Assembly (NCBI GenBank): GCA_031278605.1
Contig: JAITKB010000030.1
Span: forward strand, 1 to 49,235
Reading direction: 5' to 3'
Origin: Tannerellaceae bacterium
Lineage (GTDB): Bacteria; Bacteroidota; Bacteroidia; Bacteroidales; Tannerellaceae
DNA length: 49,235 bases
Shown: positions 28,841-37,850 of the stretch, piece by piece
Layout of the letters: each line of letters starts with the position of its first letter
How positions within the stretch are numbered: the stretch's first letter is position 1
The notes under the pieces: model-generated
The model's database searches: none
The model's input: only the letters and a program-made list of their open reading frames with translations
What the model was told of the DNA's origin: nothing
Made by a program: the position numbers and the translations under genes

Positions 28841-31642
28841 TTAAAACTTCAGTGACACGGTTGCGTTAAGGGTCATTCCGGGGCGATAGCTGCGGATGAG
28901 TTGTTCCACTTCGCGACTTTGCCCGGAGTCGGGGTCGGTCAGCAGGAGGAATTGCTTGTATGCTATTTTTGCATTCAGGAGATCTTTTATGCCTGCTTTC
29001 ACTTCCAGGTGTGCGCCTATTTTTTTTGAGAAGGTGAGGTCTATTGCATGGCGCGGCATCTCGTAGATGTCGGGAATATCGTCGTTGGGGTTTTGCATGG
29101 GCACTCCCACGCTCTCGATGCGCCGCCCGATGCGGTTATAGAGGGCCGAGGCGGCAATGCCTTTGGCTTCGTAGCGGTAGAACAGTCCGGCGTTGATGAG
29201 ATAGGGCGACTGCCCTTGCATGGGACGGTTCCGCTCGAAGGAGCCTTGTGCAAAATAAACCCTGCTATGAATATACGCCGCGTTGCATACCAGGCTAAGG
29301 ACGGACAGGTTGCCGAGGGTCAGGTCTTTTTTCAGTTCGGCTTCGAGACCGTAGGCTGTGGCGTGTTCGGCGTTGTGATACGTGTATTGCAGGCCGCTGC
29401 CGGCTTCGTTGTAGGTTTGTTCTATCGGGTTAGCGAAGTTTTTGTGAAAAGCTCCCAGGGTCAGGGTTTCGGACGGGGAGGGGTAGAACTCGTAGCGTAT
29501 GTCCAGGTTGCCGACGTAGGCATTCTTCAGCCCCGGCATACCGGAGATATTGGCGTTCAGAGAGAAATCGTAATAGACATAGGGGACGATTTCGCGGAAT
29601 TCCGGACGGTTCACCGACCGTCCTGCGGAGATTTTCACTAAATGCCGGTCGTTGAAGTGCCAGGCCAAGTGAACCGAGGGGAACCAGTCGAGGGTATTTT
29701 CCCGGACCGTTACGGGGCGAACGCCGTCGGCTTCGTATCCGTTCAGGTGCAGGCCGTAGTATTCCATTCGCAGACCGAGGTCGGCTTCGAGGTGTTTCCC
29801 TTGGGGGAGTTGTGCCGAGAGGTAGGCGGCTCCCAGGGTACGGTTGGCGTCGTAGGCGTCGCTTTTGTTGGTGCTTTCGCGGAGGTAGATTTTATCCGCC
29901 GCCATGTTTTCGGGGGCGAATACGACGGTGTAGTCCCATTCGGCGTAGCGGTTGTATCCGCTGCCCAGGAGGTTGTATACGAAGCGTCGGGCGGCGAAGT
30001 CTCTTTCCCGGTATTCCCCGTAGATTCCTCCCCGCAAGAGGATGGGGCCCAGGGCGGGAAAGGGGCGGAGGCTGTGTTCGTAATTGCTGGCCAGGGAGAG
30101 GCTGTGATCGTCCAGATCCTGGTAATAGCGGCTGGGGTCGGACACGTAGTAGCGGGATTGTCCGTTGCCGGTATGCAGCATGGACTTGACGTCTTTCCGG
30201 TCGGGTTCGCTGGTATTGGCCCAGGCATAGCCGGCGGTCCAGTCGAGTTTGGGGGTTCCGTTTCCGGGGAAGTCCCGTTGTCCGCTCAGTTGTCCGGAGT
30301 AGGTGGTGCGCGAGGTGTAGATGGATTCCCAGCGGCGGATATTCTCATCGGAATAGTAATCGACGCCTTCCCGACGGGAGAGGGAGGAGACGCCTCGGCG
30401 GTTGAAGAAATTGCGCACTTCCCACTTCCCGCCGGGCATGAGGAGCGAGAGGTTCAGGAGTGCGCCCAGCTTCACGGTATTTCGGTATTGGAGGTCGCGG
30501 TAGCGGAAACGATAGGAGGACTGGTCGTTTGGGCTGTCGTAGGACAGGTAGTTGTTGTTGTCGGTTTCAAAATAATCGTATCCGTTGCTGTAATTCAGGG
30601 CGGCCACTTGTCCCAGTCGGGCTTGGCCCAGGGGGAAGCTGCGGTTCAGGGCGAGCGAGAGTTTCCCTTCGGGGAGGGCGGAGAAGGATTTCGTGCGCCA
30701 GCCCTGGTTGATGCGTTGCGTTATTTCCGCGGCTTCTGCGGGCGTTACCGAGCCAAGGTGGGGGGGAAGGTCCCGGGGGAGTTCCCTTTGCGGGGCTCCG
30801 GAGGCGAGAAGGTCGGCCCCATAGCCTTGGGCGAGTTCAAAGTCCCGGAAGGTGGCCGAGGTGTTGTAACCGCCCTGGACGGAGACCGAGAAGGTATTTC
30901 CTTCGGGCACGTTGCGTGTTGCCATGCGTACGAAGCCTCCGGAGAAATCGGCGGGGAGTTCTGCCGTGGGACTTTTGAAGATCAGGATATGGTCGATGAG
31001 CGAGGAGGGGAGGACGTCGAAGGAGAAGGAGCGGTTGTCGGTTTCTCCCGAGGGTGTGGCGGCGTCGTTGAGCCAGACGTTGTTGTAGCGTTGCGCCAAT
31101 CCCCGCACGACCACGAAGCGATCCTCCGAGAGGGTTACTCCCGGCACGCGGCGCATGGCCTGTGCGGCGTCGCTGTCCTGTGTCTTTTCGATTTGCTGGG
31201 AGGATATTCCCCCGGCCACGGGCAGGCTTTGTCGCACCCTGCCGAGCAGGGCCGTTTCCGAGGAGAGCTTGCGTTGCGCCACAACGGCGATACCCTGGAG
31301 TTGCATCCCGGCTTCGGCCAGGGCCAGGTCGAGGAGGGTTTCCAGGCCTGCTTTCACTTCGACGCCCAGGCGTTGTTCGCTCCGGTAGGAGAGGTAGGAG
31401 GCCGAGAGGGAATAGGCTCCGGGGCGAAGTCCTTCGATGAGGAAATATCCTTCTTCGTCGGTCACGGCTCCGGAATTTGTCTCGGACAGGACGACCATGG
31501 CCCCGATAAGCGGTTCACGGCTGTCGGCATCCGTGACCTGTCCTTTGAGTGTTCCGGTTTGCCCTGCGAGCGGGGGGGCGGCAAGGCTTGCCGCAAGGAG
31601 GAGGAGGAGGAGACGAAAAAAGGGTAATTGCTGTGCCGTCAT
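28841..31642 (-). CDS. TonB-dependent receptor with carboxypeptidase-regulatory-like domain
   Basis: GTLKGQVTDADSREPLIGAMVVLSETNSGAVTDEEGYFLI; plug LPVAGGISSQQIEKTQDSDAAQAMRRVPGVTLSEDRFVVVRGL; C-terminal ...MTLNATVSLKF. Confidence 0.93.
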   Translation of the reverse strand: MTAQQLPFFRLLLLLLAASLAAPPLAGQTGTLKGQVTDADSREPLIGAMVVLSETNSGAVTDEEGYFLIEGLRPGAYSLSASYLSYRSEQRLGVEVKAGLETLLDLALAEAGMQLQGIAVVAQRKLSSETALLGRVRQSLPVAGGISSQQIEKTQDSDAAQAMRRVPGVTLSEDRFVVVRGLAQRYNNVWLNDAATPSGETDNRSFSFDVLPSSLIDHILIFKSPTAELPADFSGGFVRMATRNVPEGNTFSVSVQGGYNTSATFRDFELAQGYGADLLASGAPQRELPRDLPPHLGSVTPAEAAEITQRINQGWRTKSFSALPEGKLSLALNRSFPLGQARLGQVAALNYSNGYDYFETDNNNYLSYDSPNDQSSYRFRYRDLQYRNTVKLGALLNLSLLMPGGKWEVRNFFNRRGVSSLSRREGVDYYSDENIRRWESIYTSRTTYSGQLSGQRDFPGNGTPKLDWTAGYAWANTSEPDRKDVKSMLHTGNGQSRYYVSDPSRYYQDLDDHSLSLASNYEHSLRPFPALGPILLRGGIYGEYRERDFAARRFVYNLLGSGYNRYAEWDYTVVFAPENMAADKIYLRESTNKSDAYDANRTLGAAYLSAQLPQGKHLEADLGLRMEYYGLHLNGYEADGVRPVTVRENTLDWFPSVHLAWHFNDRHLVKISAGRSVNRPEFREIVPYVYYDFSLNANISGMPGLKNAYVGNLDIRYEFYPSPSETLTLGAFHKNFANPIEQTYNEAGSGLQYTYHNAEHATAYGLEAELKKDLTLGNLSVLSLVCNAAYIHSRVYFAQGSFERNRPMQGQSPYLINAGLFYRYEAKGIAASALYNRIGRRIESVGVPMQNPNDDIPDIYEMPRHAIDLTFSKKIGAHLEVKAGIKDLLNAKIAYKQFLLLTDPDSGQSREVEQLIRSYRPGMTLNATVSLKF

Positions 31643-31670
31643 AACCGTTGGGATGTTGTTGATTCGACGG

Positions 31671-31678
31671 CAAAGGTA
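31671..31678 (-). promoter_or_regulatory. -7 box for the TonB-dependent receptor gene
   Basis: Minus-strand TACCTTTG, 29 bp upstream of ATG 31642, abutting a 14-bp inverted repeat. Confidence 0.55.
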
Positions 31679-31679
31679 G

Positions 31680-31724
31680 AAGGGGATTGTTGCGGTCGGG
31701 TTTCAAACCTGCAACAATCCCCTT
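31680..31724. repeat. Perfect 14-bp inverted repeat in the aguB-TonB receptor gap
   Basis: AAGGGGATTGTTGC (31680-31693) / GCAACAATCCCCTT (31711-31724). Confidence 0.9.
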
Positions 31725-31757
31725 AACCTGCGTTACGTTCCCGTTACGCGCGGGGGT

Positions 31758-32630
31758 TCAGCCCAGGAACCGTTCGGTGATTCCTTCGTAGGCGTCGATG
31801 CGTCGGTCGCGGAAGAAGGGCCATCCGTGGCGGACGCTTTCGTTGCGTTGGAGATCGAGTTCGATCACGCAGGCGGCTTCTTCGTCGATGGGGAGTTGCT
31901 GAAGGATTTCGCCCTGGGGTCCCGCCACGAAGCTGCTCCCCCAGAAGTGGATGCCGGGGGTATATCCCGAGGGGTCGACTTCGTATCCGGTACGGTTGAC
32001 GGCCACCAGGTGGAGGCCGTTGGCGATGGCGTGTCCGCGCTGCACGGTTATCCAGGCGTCCTGTTGCCGGAGTTGTTCGTCTTCTTCTTCGGGGGACCAA
32101 CCAATGGCGGTGGGATAAATCAAGACTTCGGCGCCACGCAGGGCCATCAGCCGCGCGGCTTCGGGGAACCACTGGTCCCAGCATACGAGTACGCCCAGGG
32201 TCCCGGCCACGGTGGGAATGGGGTGGAAGCCCAGGTCGCCGGGCGAGAAGTAAAACTTCTCGTAGTAGGCCGGGTCGTCGGGGATATGCATCTTGCGGTA
32301 GATCCCGGCGATGGTCCCGGTGGGGTTTACAACGACGGCCGTGTTGTGATAGAGGCCTGCGGCGCGTTTTTCAAAGAGGGAGCACACCAGGGTCACGTTG
32401 TGCGTTGCGGCCAGACGTCCGAAGTAGTGGGTGGAGGGTCCCGGTATGGGTTCCGCCAGGGAGAACATCCGGGGATCTTCCCACTGGCAGAAATACGCCT
32501 GGTTGTGGAGTTCGGGCAGGATGACCACCTGAGCGCCTTCAGCGGCGCAGGCGGCGATGTATTGACCCAGGTGCAGGAGGGTTGCCTCCCGGCTTTCCCG
32601 GATGGCGTGTTGTACGATGCCAAGTTTCAT
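31758..32630 (-). CDS. aguB: N-carbamoylputrescine amidase
   Basis: VVILPELHNQAYFCQ; AGIYRKMHIPDDPAYYEKFYFSPGDLGF; VLVCWDQWFPEAARLMALRGAEVLIYPTAIGW. Confidence 0.95.
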   Translation of the reverse strand: MKLGIVQHAIRESREATLLHLGQYIAACAAEGAQVVILPELHNQAYFCQWEDPRMFSLAEPIPGPSTHYFGRLAATHNVTLVCSLFEKRAAGLYHNTAVVVNPTGTIAGIYRKMHIPDDPAYYEKFYFSPGDLGFHPIPTVAGTLGVLVCWDQWFPEAARLMALRGAEVLIYPTAIGWSPEEEDEQLRQQDAWITVQRGHAIANGLHLVAVNRTGYEVDPSGYTPGIHFWGSSFVAGPQGEILQQLPIDEEAACVIELDLQRNESVRHGWPFFRDRRIDAYEGITERFLG

Positions 32631-32654
32631 AAGCTTTTGTATTATGGGTGTTAA

Positions 32655-33686
32655 TTAGAGGAAATGGAGGGGATAGTGCATGGCCAGGCAATGCAGCGAT
32701 CCGTTTTGTCGCAGAAGGGGCAGGCAGGGAATCCCCACGATTTGCCTTTGGGGGAAAAGCCCGGCCAGGATGTCGGCTGCCCGGCGGTCTTTGGGCGAAG
32801 CGTAGCAGGGCATCAGCACGGCGTGATTGATCACCAGGAAATTGGCGTAGGTTGCCGCAAGGCGTCTATCGCCTTCCCATACGGGGTCGGCCATGGGAAG
32901 GGGCACGAGGCGGAAGGGTTCTCCGTTGGGTTGCCGTAGCGAGGCCAGGTTGTCGTACATGCGCCGGAGTTCCGGATAGTGCGTATCACGCCGGTCGGTG
33001 CATTGCACGTAGGCGATGGTGTCTTCGTTGCAGAAGCGTGCCAGGGTGTCGATGTGTCCGTCGGTATCGTCGCCTTCCAGGGCGCCGGATTCCAGGCGCA
33101 GGATTTGGCGGAGGCCGAAACATTCCGTGAGGAAACGGTCCGTTTCCCGGGGTGTCAGGGGTTCGTTCCGGTTGGGGGCGTCGAGGCAGCGGGAGGTCGT
33201 AAGGACGAGGCCTTGCCCGTTGCTGTCGAGGCTTCCTCCCTCGAGCACGAAGGGGTAGCGACAGAGGCGTCGGACCCCGGGGGCGAAAGCCCCGGAGAGG
33301 AACAAACGCTCGGTGATGCGATTATCCTTATGGGAGGGATGCTTCAGCCCCCAGCCGTTGAAAACAAAGTCGCAGACCACGGGTTCGTCATGGATAAGGA
33401 GCGAGATCCCGCCATGGTCCCTGGCCCAGGTGTCGTTCGAGGGAATTTCCCGCAGGAGGACCGGATGGGGCAAATCGGGCCGTAGCTGTGCACGCACGGC
33501 GGCGGCGTCTTGGCAGACGATGAGGAGTTTTTCCCTTTGGGCGATTTCCTCGGCGATCCGGACAAAGACCGGGATCACTTCCGTGAGTTGGGGTTCCCAG
33601 TCGGTGTCGGCGTGCGGCCAGGTGAGCTGCACGCCGCTTTGGGGATGCCATTCGGCGGGGAATCGGATGGGATTTGTTTGCATCAT
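32655..33686 (-). CDS. aguA: Agmatine deiminase
   Basis: PAEWHPQSGVQLTWPHADTDW; NDTWARDHGGISL; ESGALEGDDTDGHIDTLARF; Cys region GSLHCLAMHYPL. Confidence 0.95.
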   Translation of the reverse strand: MMQTNPIRFPAEWHPQSGVQLTWPHADTDWEPQLTEVIPVFVRIAEEIAQREKLLIVCQDAAAVRAQLRPDLPHPVLLREIPSNDTWARDHGGISLLIHDEPVVCDFVFNGWGLKHPSHKDNRITERLFLSGAFAPGVRRLCRYPFVLEGGSLDSNGQGLVLTTSRCLDAPNRNEPLTPRETDRFLTECFGLRQILRLESGALEGDDTDGHIDTLARFCNEDTIAYVQCTDRRDTHYPELRRMYDNLASLRQPNGEPFRLVPLPMADPVWEGDRRLAATYANFLVINHAVLMPCYASPKDRRAADILAGLFPQRQIVGIPCLPLLRQNGSLHCLAMHYPLHFL

Positions 33687-33814
33687 TCTTTTATCTTAAA
33701 GGAAAGTGCGTAAAGATATAAACTTTCCTTTCCATGCTCCCTTCTTTGTGAAAAAGGGAGAAAAAAAACTTTGATTTGATGCTTTTCCCCGTGGGGGAGA
33801 ATGAAATTATCCTG

Positions 33815-33822
33815 TATATTTG
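33815..33822 (+). promoter_or_regulatory. -7 box upstream of AraC-family regulator
   Basis: TATATTTG; ATG at 33864. Confidence 0.5.
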
Positions 33823-33863
33823 TCGGCAACAAGCAAAAAGGAAACCCTTGAATAATCCCGGAC

Positions 33864-34739
33864 ATGAAACACATACCTCAGTACAGTTATTTCGGTAAGA
33901 ACCCTTCGGATCAACGCAACGTTGACGTGGTTCCCCTTCACTACATGAAGCCGTATTTTTCCACGCGCACCATCCATACGCTGACCTACTACGATATCAG
34001 CGCCATATCGGAAGGCTCCGGTTTTTTCACCGTGGGCGAGCAAACGCATATCGTCAAACCCCGTAACGTGGTTTTCACGCGACCGGAGGAGGCGCGCAAC
34101 TGGGACAACCGCGGCATTCGCGACGGCCTCTCCCTGGTGTTTGAGGAGCAGTTCATCCTGGATCTCTTCAACGATCCGGGGTTTCTGCGCCAGCTCCCGT
34201 TTTTTTCCATGGGAAGATATTCCTGCTGCGTATACCTGGACGAGTCGACCTTTGCGCGGCTGGAGGGGTTGCTGTACCGCCTGCAGGAGGCCCTGGAGGC
34301 GCCGGGGGATTTGCCCCGGATGCGTTCCCTGCTCTACGAGGCGCTGATGCTGCTGTATCGCTCTTACCTCACCGAGCACACGGTGCTGCCGATTCTGCCG
34401 GAGGAGGAGAAGCGGGTCAAAAGCGGGTACGTGAACGATTTCCTCAACCTGGTCGATACCCATTATACGCAACAGCACGCAATTCGCTTCTATGCCTCGC
34501 GGCTGAAGATTACGCCCAACTACCTGAACGAGATTCTGAAGAAATCCCTTGGGATGAACGCCAAGCTTTACATCCAGAACCGGATTACCCAGGAAGCCAA
34601 GCGGCTGCTGATCTACACGGAGCTGTCCGTTTCGGCCATTGCCGGCCAGCTTAGCTTCGAGACCCCGTCCTATTTCATACGCTTTTTCCGCAATCAGACG
34701 GGCCATACGCCCCTGCAGTTCCGCAACCTAACGAGATAG
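33864..34739 (+). CDS. AraC family transcriptional regulator
   Basis: C-terminal HTH YASRLKITPNYLNEILKKSLGMNAKLYIQNRITQEAKRLLIYTELSVSAIAGQLSFETPSYFIRFFRNQTGHTPLQFR. Confidence 0.95.
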   Translation: MKHIPQYSYFGKNPSDQRNVDVVPLHYMKPYFSTRTIHTLTYYDISAISEGSGFFTVGEQTHIVKPRNVVFTRPEEARNWDNRGIRDGLSLVFEEQFILDLFNDPGFLRQLPFFSMGRYSCCVYLDESTFARLEGLLYRLQEALEAPGDLPRMRSLLYEALMLLYRSYLTEHTVLPILPEEEKRVKSGYVNDFLNLVDTHYTQQHAIRFYASRLKITPNYLNEILKKSLGMNAKLYIQNRITQEAKRLLIYTELSVSAIAGQLSFETPSYFIRFFRNQTGHTPLQFRNLTR

Positions 34740-34828
34740 TTCATTTTCTATCCCCCGCCGGGACGCCACACTCCCGGCATCCGAGGCCTTCTGTCCCGAA
34801 AGGGGCAGGGGGCCTTCTTTTTGCGGGA

Positions 34829-35206
34829 CTTCTTGCCCCCCTGGGGGAGACCCGTTCGGCATTTGCGGGGCTTCTTGCCCCCCTGGGGGACGCCCGTTCG
34901 GCATTTGCGGGGCTTCTTGCCCAGACTGGGCAAGGCTCCCGGCGTTTGCCGAGCCTCGATCCACCCCTGGGGCAAGGTCGCCGGCGAACTCCGTCGGGCT
35001 TGCCCAGTTTGGGCAAAGGGGTCCTCCGAACTCCGGGGGGCTTGCCCAAAAAAGGCAAGGTCGCCGGCAAACTCCGGGAGACTTGCCCAGTTTGGGCAAG
35101 GAGGTTCTCCGAACTCCGGGGGCCTTGCCCAAAAAAGGCAAGGCCGCCGGCGAACTCCGGCGACCTTGCCCCAGGGGTGGATCGAGGCCCGGCAAACCCG
35201 TCGGAC
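34829..35206. repeat. About nine GC-rich 41-42 bp hairpin repeat units
   Basis: CTTGCCC hairpin cores at 34832, 34874, 34916, 34999, 35041, 35082, 35124, 35165; linker C(T/G)CCGAACTCCGGGG in the right-hand units. Confidence 0.9.
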
Positions 35207-35291
35207 CCGGAAACAAAAAAATAGCGTGTGCCGCTGAACCGGGAGGTAGCGACACACGCGGGAGAATAAAAACACCAAAACGAAAAAAAAC

Positions 35292-36248
35292 CTATTTTAC
35301 AAATGGCGCTGCAAGGAGGTAATCCGCGCACCCTTTCACACCTTCAAACTGCGTGCCGCCTGCATAATTTTCCAGCTCCACGTAGAAGTCCTCAATGCCG
35401 TTGGCATAGGCTACTTCGTAAATCTTTTGGAAATTCATCATGCCCGATTCCCCCAGCACGGCAACGTCCTTGATATGAAGAAGGCGAATGCGGTCGGGAT
35501 GTTTCTTCATATAGGCCACCGGATCGTATTGTCCCATCACAGCCCAGTATACATCGAGTTCAAAGAGTACCAGCGAGGGGTCGGTCTTTTCCAGGAAAAG
35601 ATCGTAGATCAGCCGCGTGCCCTCCGGGTCGCGACGGCCAAAGCCCGGACGTCCCGTCAAAGCTTCCGTCCCCCCCGGGGTAACGCGGGCAAATTCCCCG
35701 CTATGGTTATGGTAGCCCCAGAGGAGGCCGCCGGCCTTGGCAATCTTGCCGGCCTCGTTGAAGACCTCGCACACCCAGGAAGTTTCCTCCACGCTCAAGG
35801 TCCGGGGTTGGCCCGGCTGGATGAGGTATTTCACCCCAATGGCCGCGTGGTGGTCGGTCGCCTTCTTCCAGAATTCCTTGATCTCCGGAAGATTCTCCGG
35901 GGTATAGCCCCCGCGGATCGGGGGGTTGAGGTGCGAGCTGGCGATCCGGAGGCCGGCGTCGTCGGCGTATTTCTTAAATTCTGCCATCGGCGTTTGGCCG
36001 ATACGTCCTTCCGGGGAATACCCCGCCAGCTCCAGGACGGTATATCCCATTTGCGCAACTTTTTTCAGTCCACCCGGCACGTCGGCGGCCAGCTCCCTCC
36101 CAAGGGAATAGATCTGAAGGCCCAACTGCTTGGCGTTCGTGCGCGTTACCACCGGCGAGGCGGCCAACCACTGCCCGCCCCGGCCCATCAATGCGCCACC
36201 CACTCCCAGGAGCGAGGCGCGACGTAAAAAATCTCTTCGATTTGTCAT
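35292..36248 (-). CDS. Tat-exported sugar phosphate isomerase/epimerase-like TIM-barrel protein
   Basis: MTNRRDFLRRASLLGVGGALMG; LELAGYSPEGRIG; ELDVYWAVMGQYDPVAYMKKHPDRIRLLHIKD; start reassigned to 36248. Confidence 0.88.
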   Translation of the reverse strand: MTNRRDFLRRASLLGVGGALMGRGGQWLAASPVVTRTNAKQLGLQIYSLGRELAADVPGGLKKVAQMGYTVLELAGYSPEGRIGQTPMAEFKKYADDAGLRIASSHLNPPIRGGYTPENLPEIKEFWKKATDHHAAIGVKYLIQPGQPRTLSVEETSWVCEVFNEAGKIAKAGGLLWGYHNHSGEFARVTPGGTEALTGRPGFGRRDPEGTRLIYDLFLEKTDPSLVLFELDVYWAVMGQYDPVAYMKKHPDRIRLLHIKDVAVLGESGMMNFQKIYEVAYANGIEDFYVELENYAGGTQFEGVKGCADYLLAAPFVK

Positions 36249-36280
36249 ATGTTCTCTTTTATATGGGTTAATAACGGAAA

Positions 36281-37708
36281 TCAATCGCTGTACGGCAAAC
36301 AATACGGGCGACGGTAGGCATAGCCGTAAAGGCGGTGCGCGGCGGCTTCCTCGTCGTCTACAAAGCGCAGCGTGGCCGGGTTCCATTGCACCGGGCGGTT
36401 CAGCTCGCGGGAAATGTTGGCCAGGCAACACAGCGTATTGGTGCTGCATCCCACCTCCACCGGAGCAATAGGCTCCCGGCGGGAACGAATGCAGTCAATG
36501 AAATCCTGCGCGTGGGGCGAGCTGGTTTCATAGCTTCCGGCCATGCCGCCCCGGGCCTGTTGTCCGCGAGGCTGCGCGGCGCGTTGGGCCATGGCCTGCT
36601 GCATCTGTTCGCGGGTCATGGGGCGACGGCCGGCCAAATCCTCCGGAATCAGCGAAGCCTCGGAAGAAGCCAGGTAGCCGCGCGCAACTTCTATCCACCC
36701 CTTGGTACCCCAGAACTTCAGGCCCTGGGCCGTGTCGTTGTCCTCCAGGTAGGGTTGCTCGGTCATGACAACGCCGTTGGCATACTTCATCGTGGCATAG
36801 GTCGCGCCCCCGTAGCCCTGCGGGATATATTCCACGGGGCCGGAGCCGTCCATGCCGAGGGCCGCCTGGGCGATGTCGAACATATGGGCGCCCCAGTCGG
36901 CCGTGTAGCCGTTGCCCGTCTCCTGATACCACCGCCAGGCGCCCCAGAGCTTCTCGTTCTGCACAGGCTCCAGGGTGATGGGAGGACAGAGGTCCGGATG
37001 GTAGTGGACCTTGGGGTCGTTCAAGGGACCCATCCACTGGTTGAAATTCAGGTTCGGCGGCACGGGTTGTTCCGGCAAATCCAGCGGCTTGGGGGGAGCC
37101 CCTACGCGGGCATAGATCTTCTCAATGTGCCCAATGGCGCCCGAACGAACCAACTCGATGGCCTTTTGAAATTCCTTGCCCGAACGCTGCTGGCTGCCTA
37201 CCTGGAGGATGCGTTTGTTGGCACGCACGGCGCGGACCATGGCCAGACCCTCGGTAATGGTATAGGCCAGGGGTTTCTGGCAATAAACGTCTTTGCCCGA
37301 TTGCAGGGCATGGATCGTGAGCAAGGCATGCCAGTGGTCGGGAGAGGCGACCTCAATGGCGTCGATGTCCTTCCGCTCCAGGAGATCCTCGTAAAATTCG
37401 TAGCCGTCCACCCGGGGATTCATCTCCTTGGTTTTCTGCCATTCCATGACACGCCGGCGGAAACGCTCCACCTTGATCGTATCGACGTCGCAACAAGCGG
37501 CAACCTGCACGCCGGGGCATCCGGCAAAGCCGCGGAAATCACTCAGGCCCTGCTGGCCAAGGCCAATGAAGCCGAAGACCACCCGGTCGCTGGGGGCAAT
37601 CTTCACTCCCTGCATCGTCCAGCTGGGAAGCACCGTAAGACCGGCCAGGCCCAGGGCCGAATAGCCCAGGAACTCCCGGCGGGAAATTGTTTGTTTGTCC
37701 TGTTTCAT
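36281..37708 (-). CDS. Tat-exported Gfo/Idh/MocA family oxidoreductase
   Basis: MKQDKQTISRREFLGYSALGLAGLTVLPSW; FGFIGLGQQGLSDF; DAIEVASPDHWHALLTIHALQSGKDVYCQKPLAYTITEG. Confidence 0.95.
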   Translation of the reverse strand: MKQDKQTISRREFLGYSALGLAGLTVLPSWTMQGVKIAPSDRVVFGFIGLGQQGLSDFRGFAGCPGVQVAACCDVDTIKVERFRRRVMEWQKTKEMNPRVDGYEFYEDLLERKDIDAIEVASPDHWHALLTIHALQSGKDVYCQKPLAYTITEGLAMVRAVRANKRILQVGSQQRSGKEFQKAIELVRSGAIGHIEKIYARVGAPPKPLDLPEQPVPPNLNFNQWMGPLNDPKVHYHPDLCPPITLEPVQNEKLWGAWRWYQETGNGYTADWGAHMFDIAQAALGMDGSGPVEYIPQGYGGATYATMKYANGVVMTEQPYLEDNDTAQGLKFWGTKGWIEVARGYLASSEASLIPEDLAGRRPMTREQMQQAMAQRAAQPRGQQARGGMAGSYETSSPHAQDFIDCIRSRREPIAPVEVGCSTNTLCCLANISRELNRPVQWNPATLRFVDDEEAAAHRLYGYAYRRPYCLPYSD

Positions 37709-37813
37709 AGGATTGATAGGGTTTAAAATATAAGGATTGTTTTCTGAACGCCCTATTTCGACCACGCTTTCCGCAAAAGGTTTAATGCAGCCGAAAAAGA
37801 GACGGACCCAAAT

Positions 37814-37839
37814 CCGCCGACCCCCACGGGGGCCGGCGG
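37814..37839 (-). terminator. Strong hairpin between susD-like and Gfo/Idh/MocA genes
   Basis: CCGCCG-A-CCCCC / GGGGG-C-CGGCGG, 11 paired bases with one mismatch; weak downstream T-run (TCTCTTTTT). Confidence 0.4.
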
Positions 37840-37850
37840 GCGGGAAACTC

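Noticed and set aside
29642-31627. 661-aa plus-strand ORF
   Set aside because: Exactly antisense to the well-supported TonB-dependent receptor; low-complexity G/V/E-rich translation with no family motif.
34829-35206. CRISPR array or coding tandem-repeat protein
   Set aside because: No unique spacers; all open frames are Pro/Arg/Gly-rich by-products of the 42-bp period, and no frame stands out as coding.
36335-37726. 463-aa plus-strand ORF
   Set aside because: Antisense to the Gfo/Idh/MocA oxidoreductase gene.
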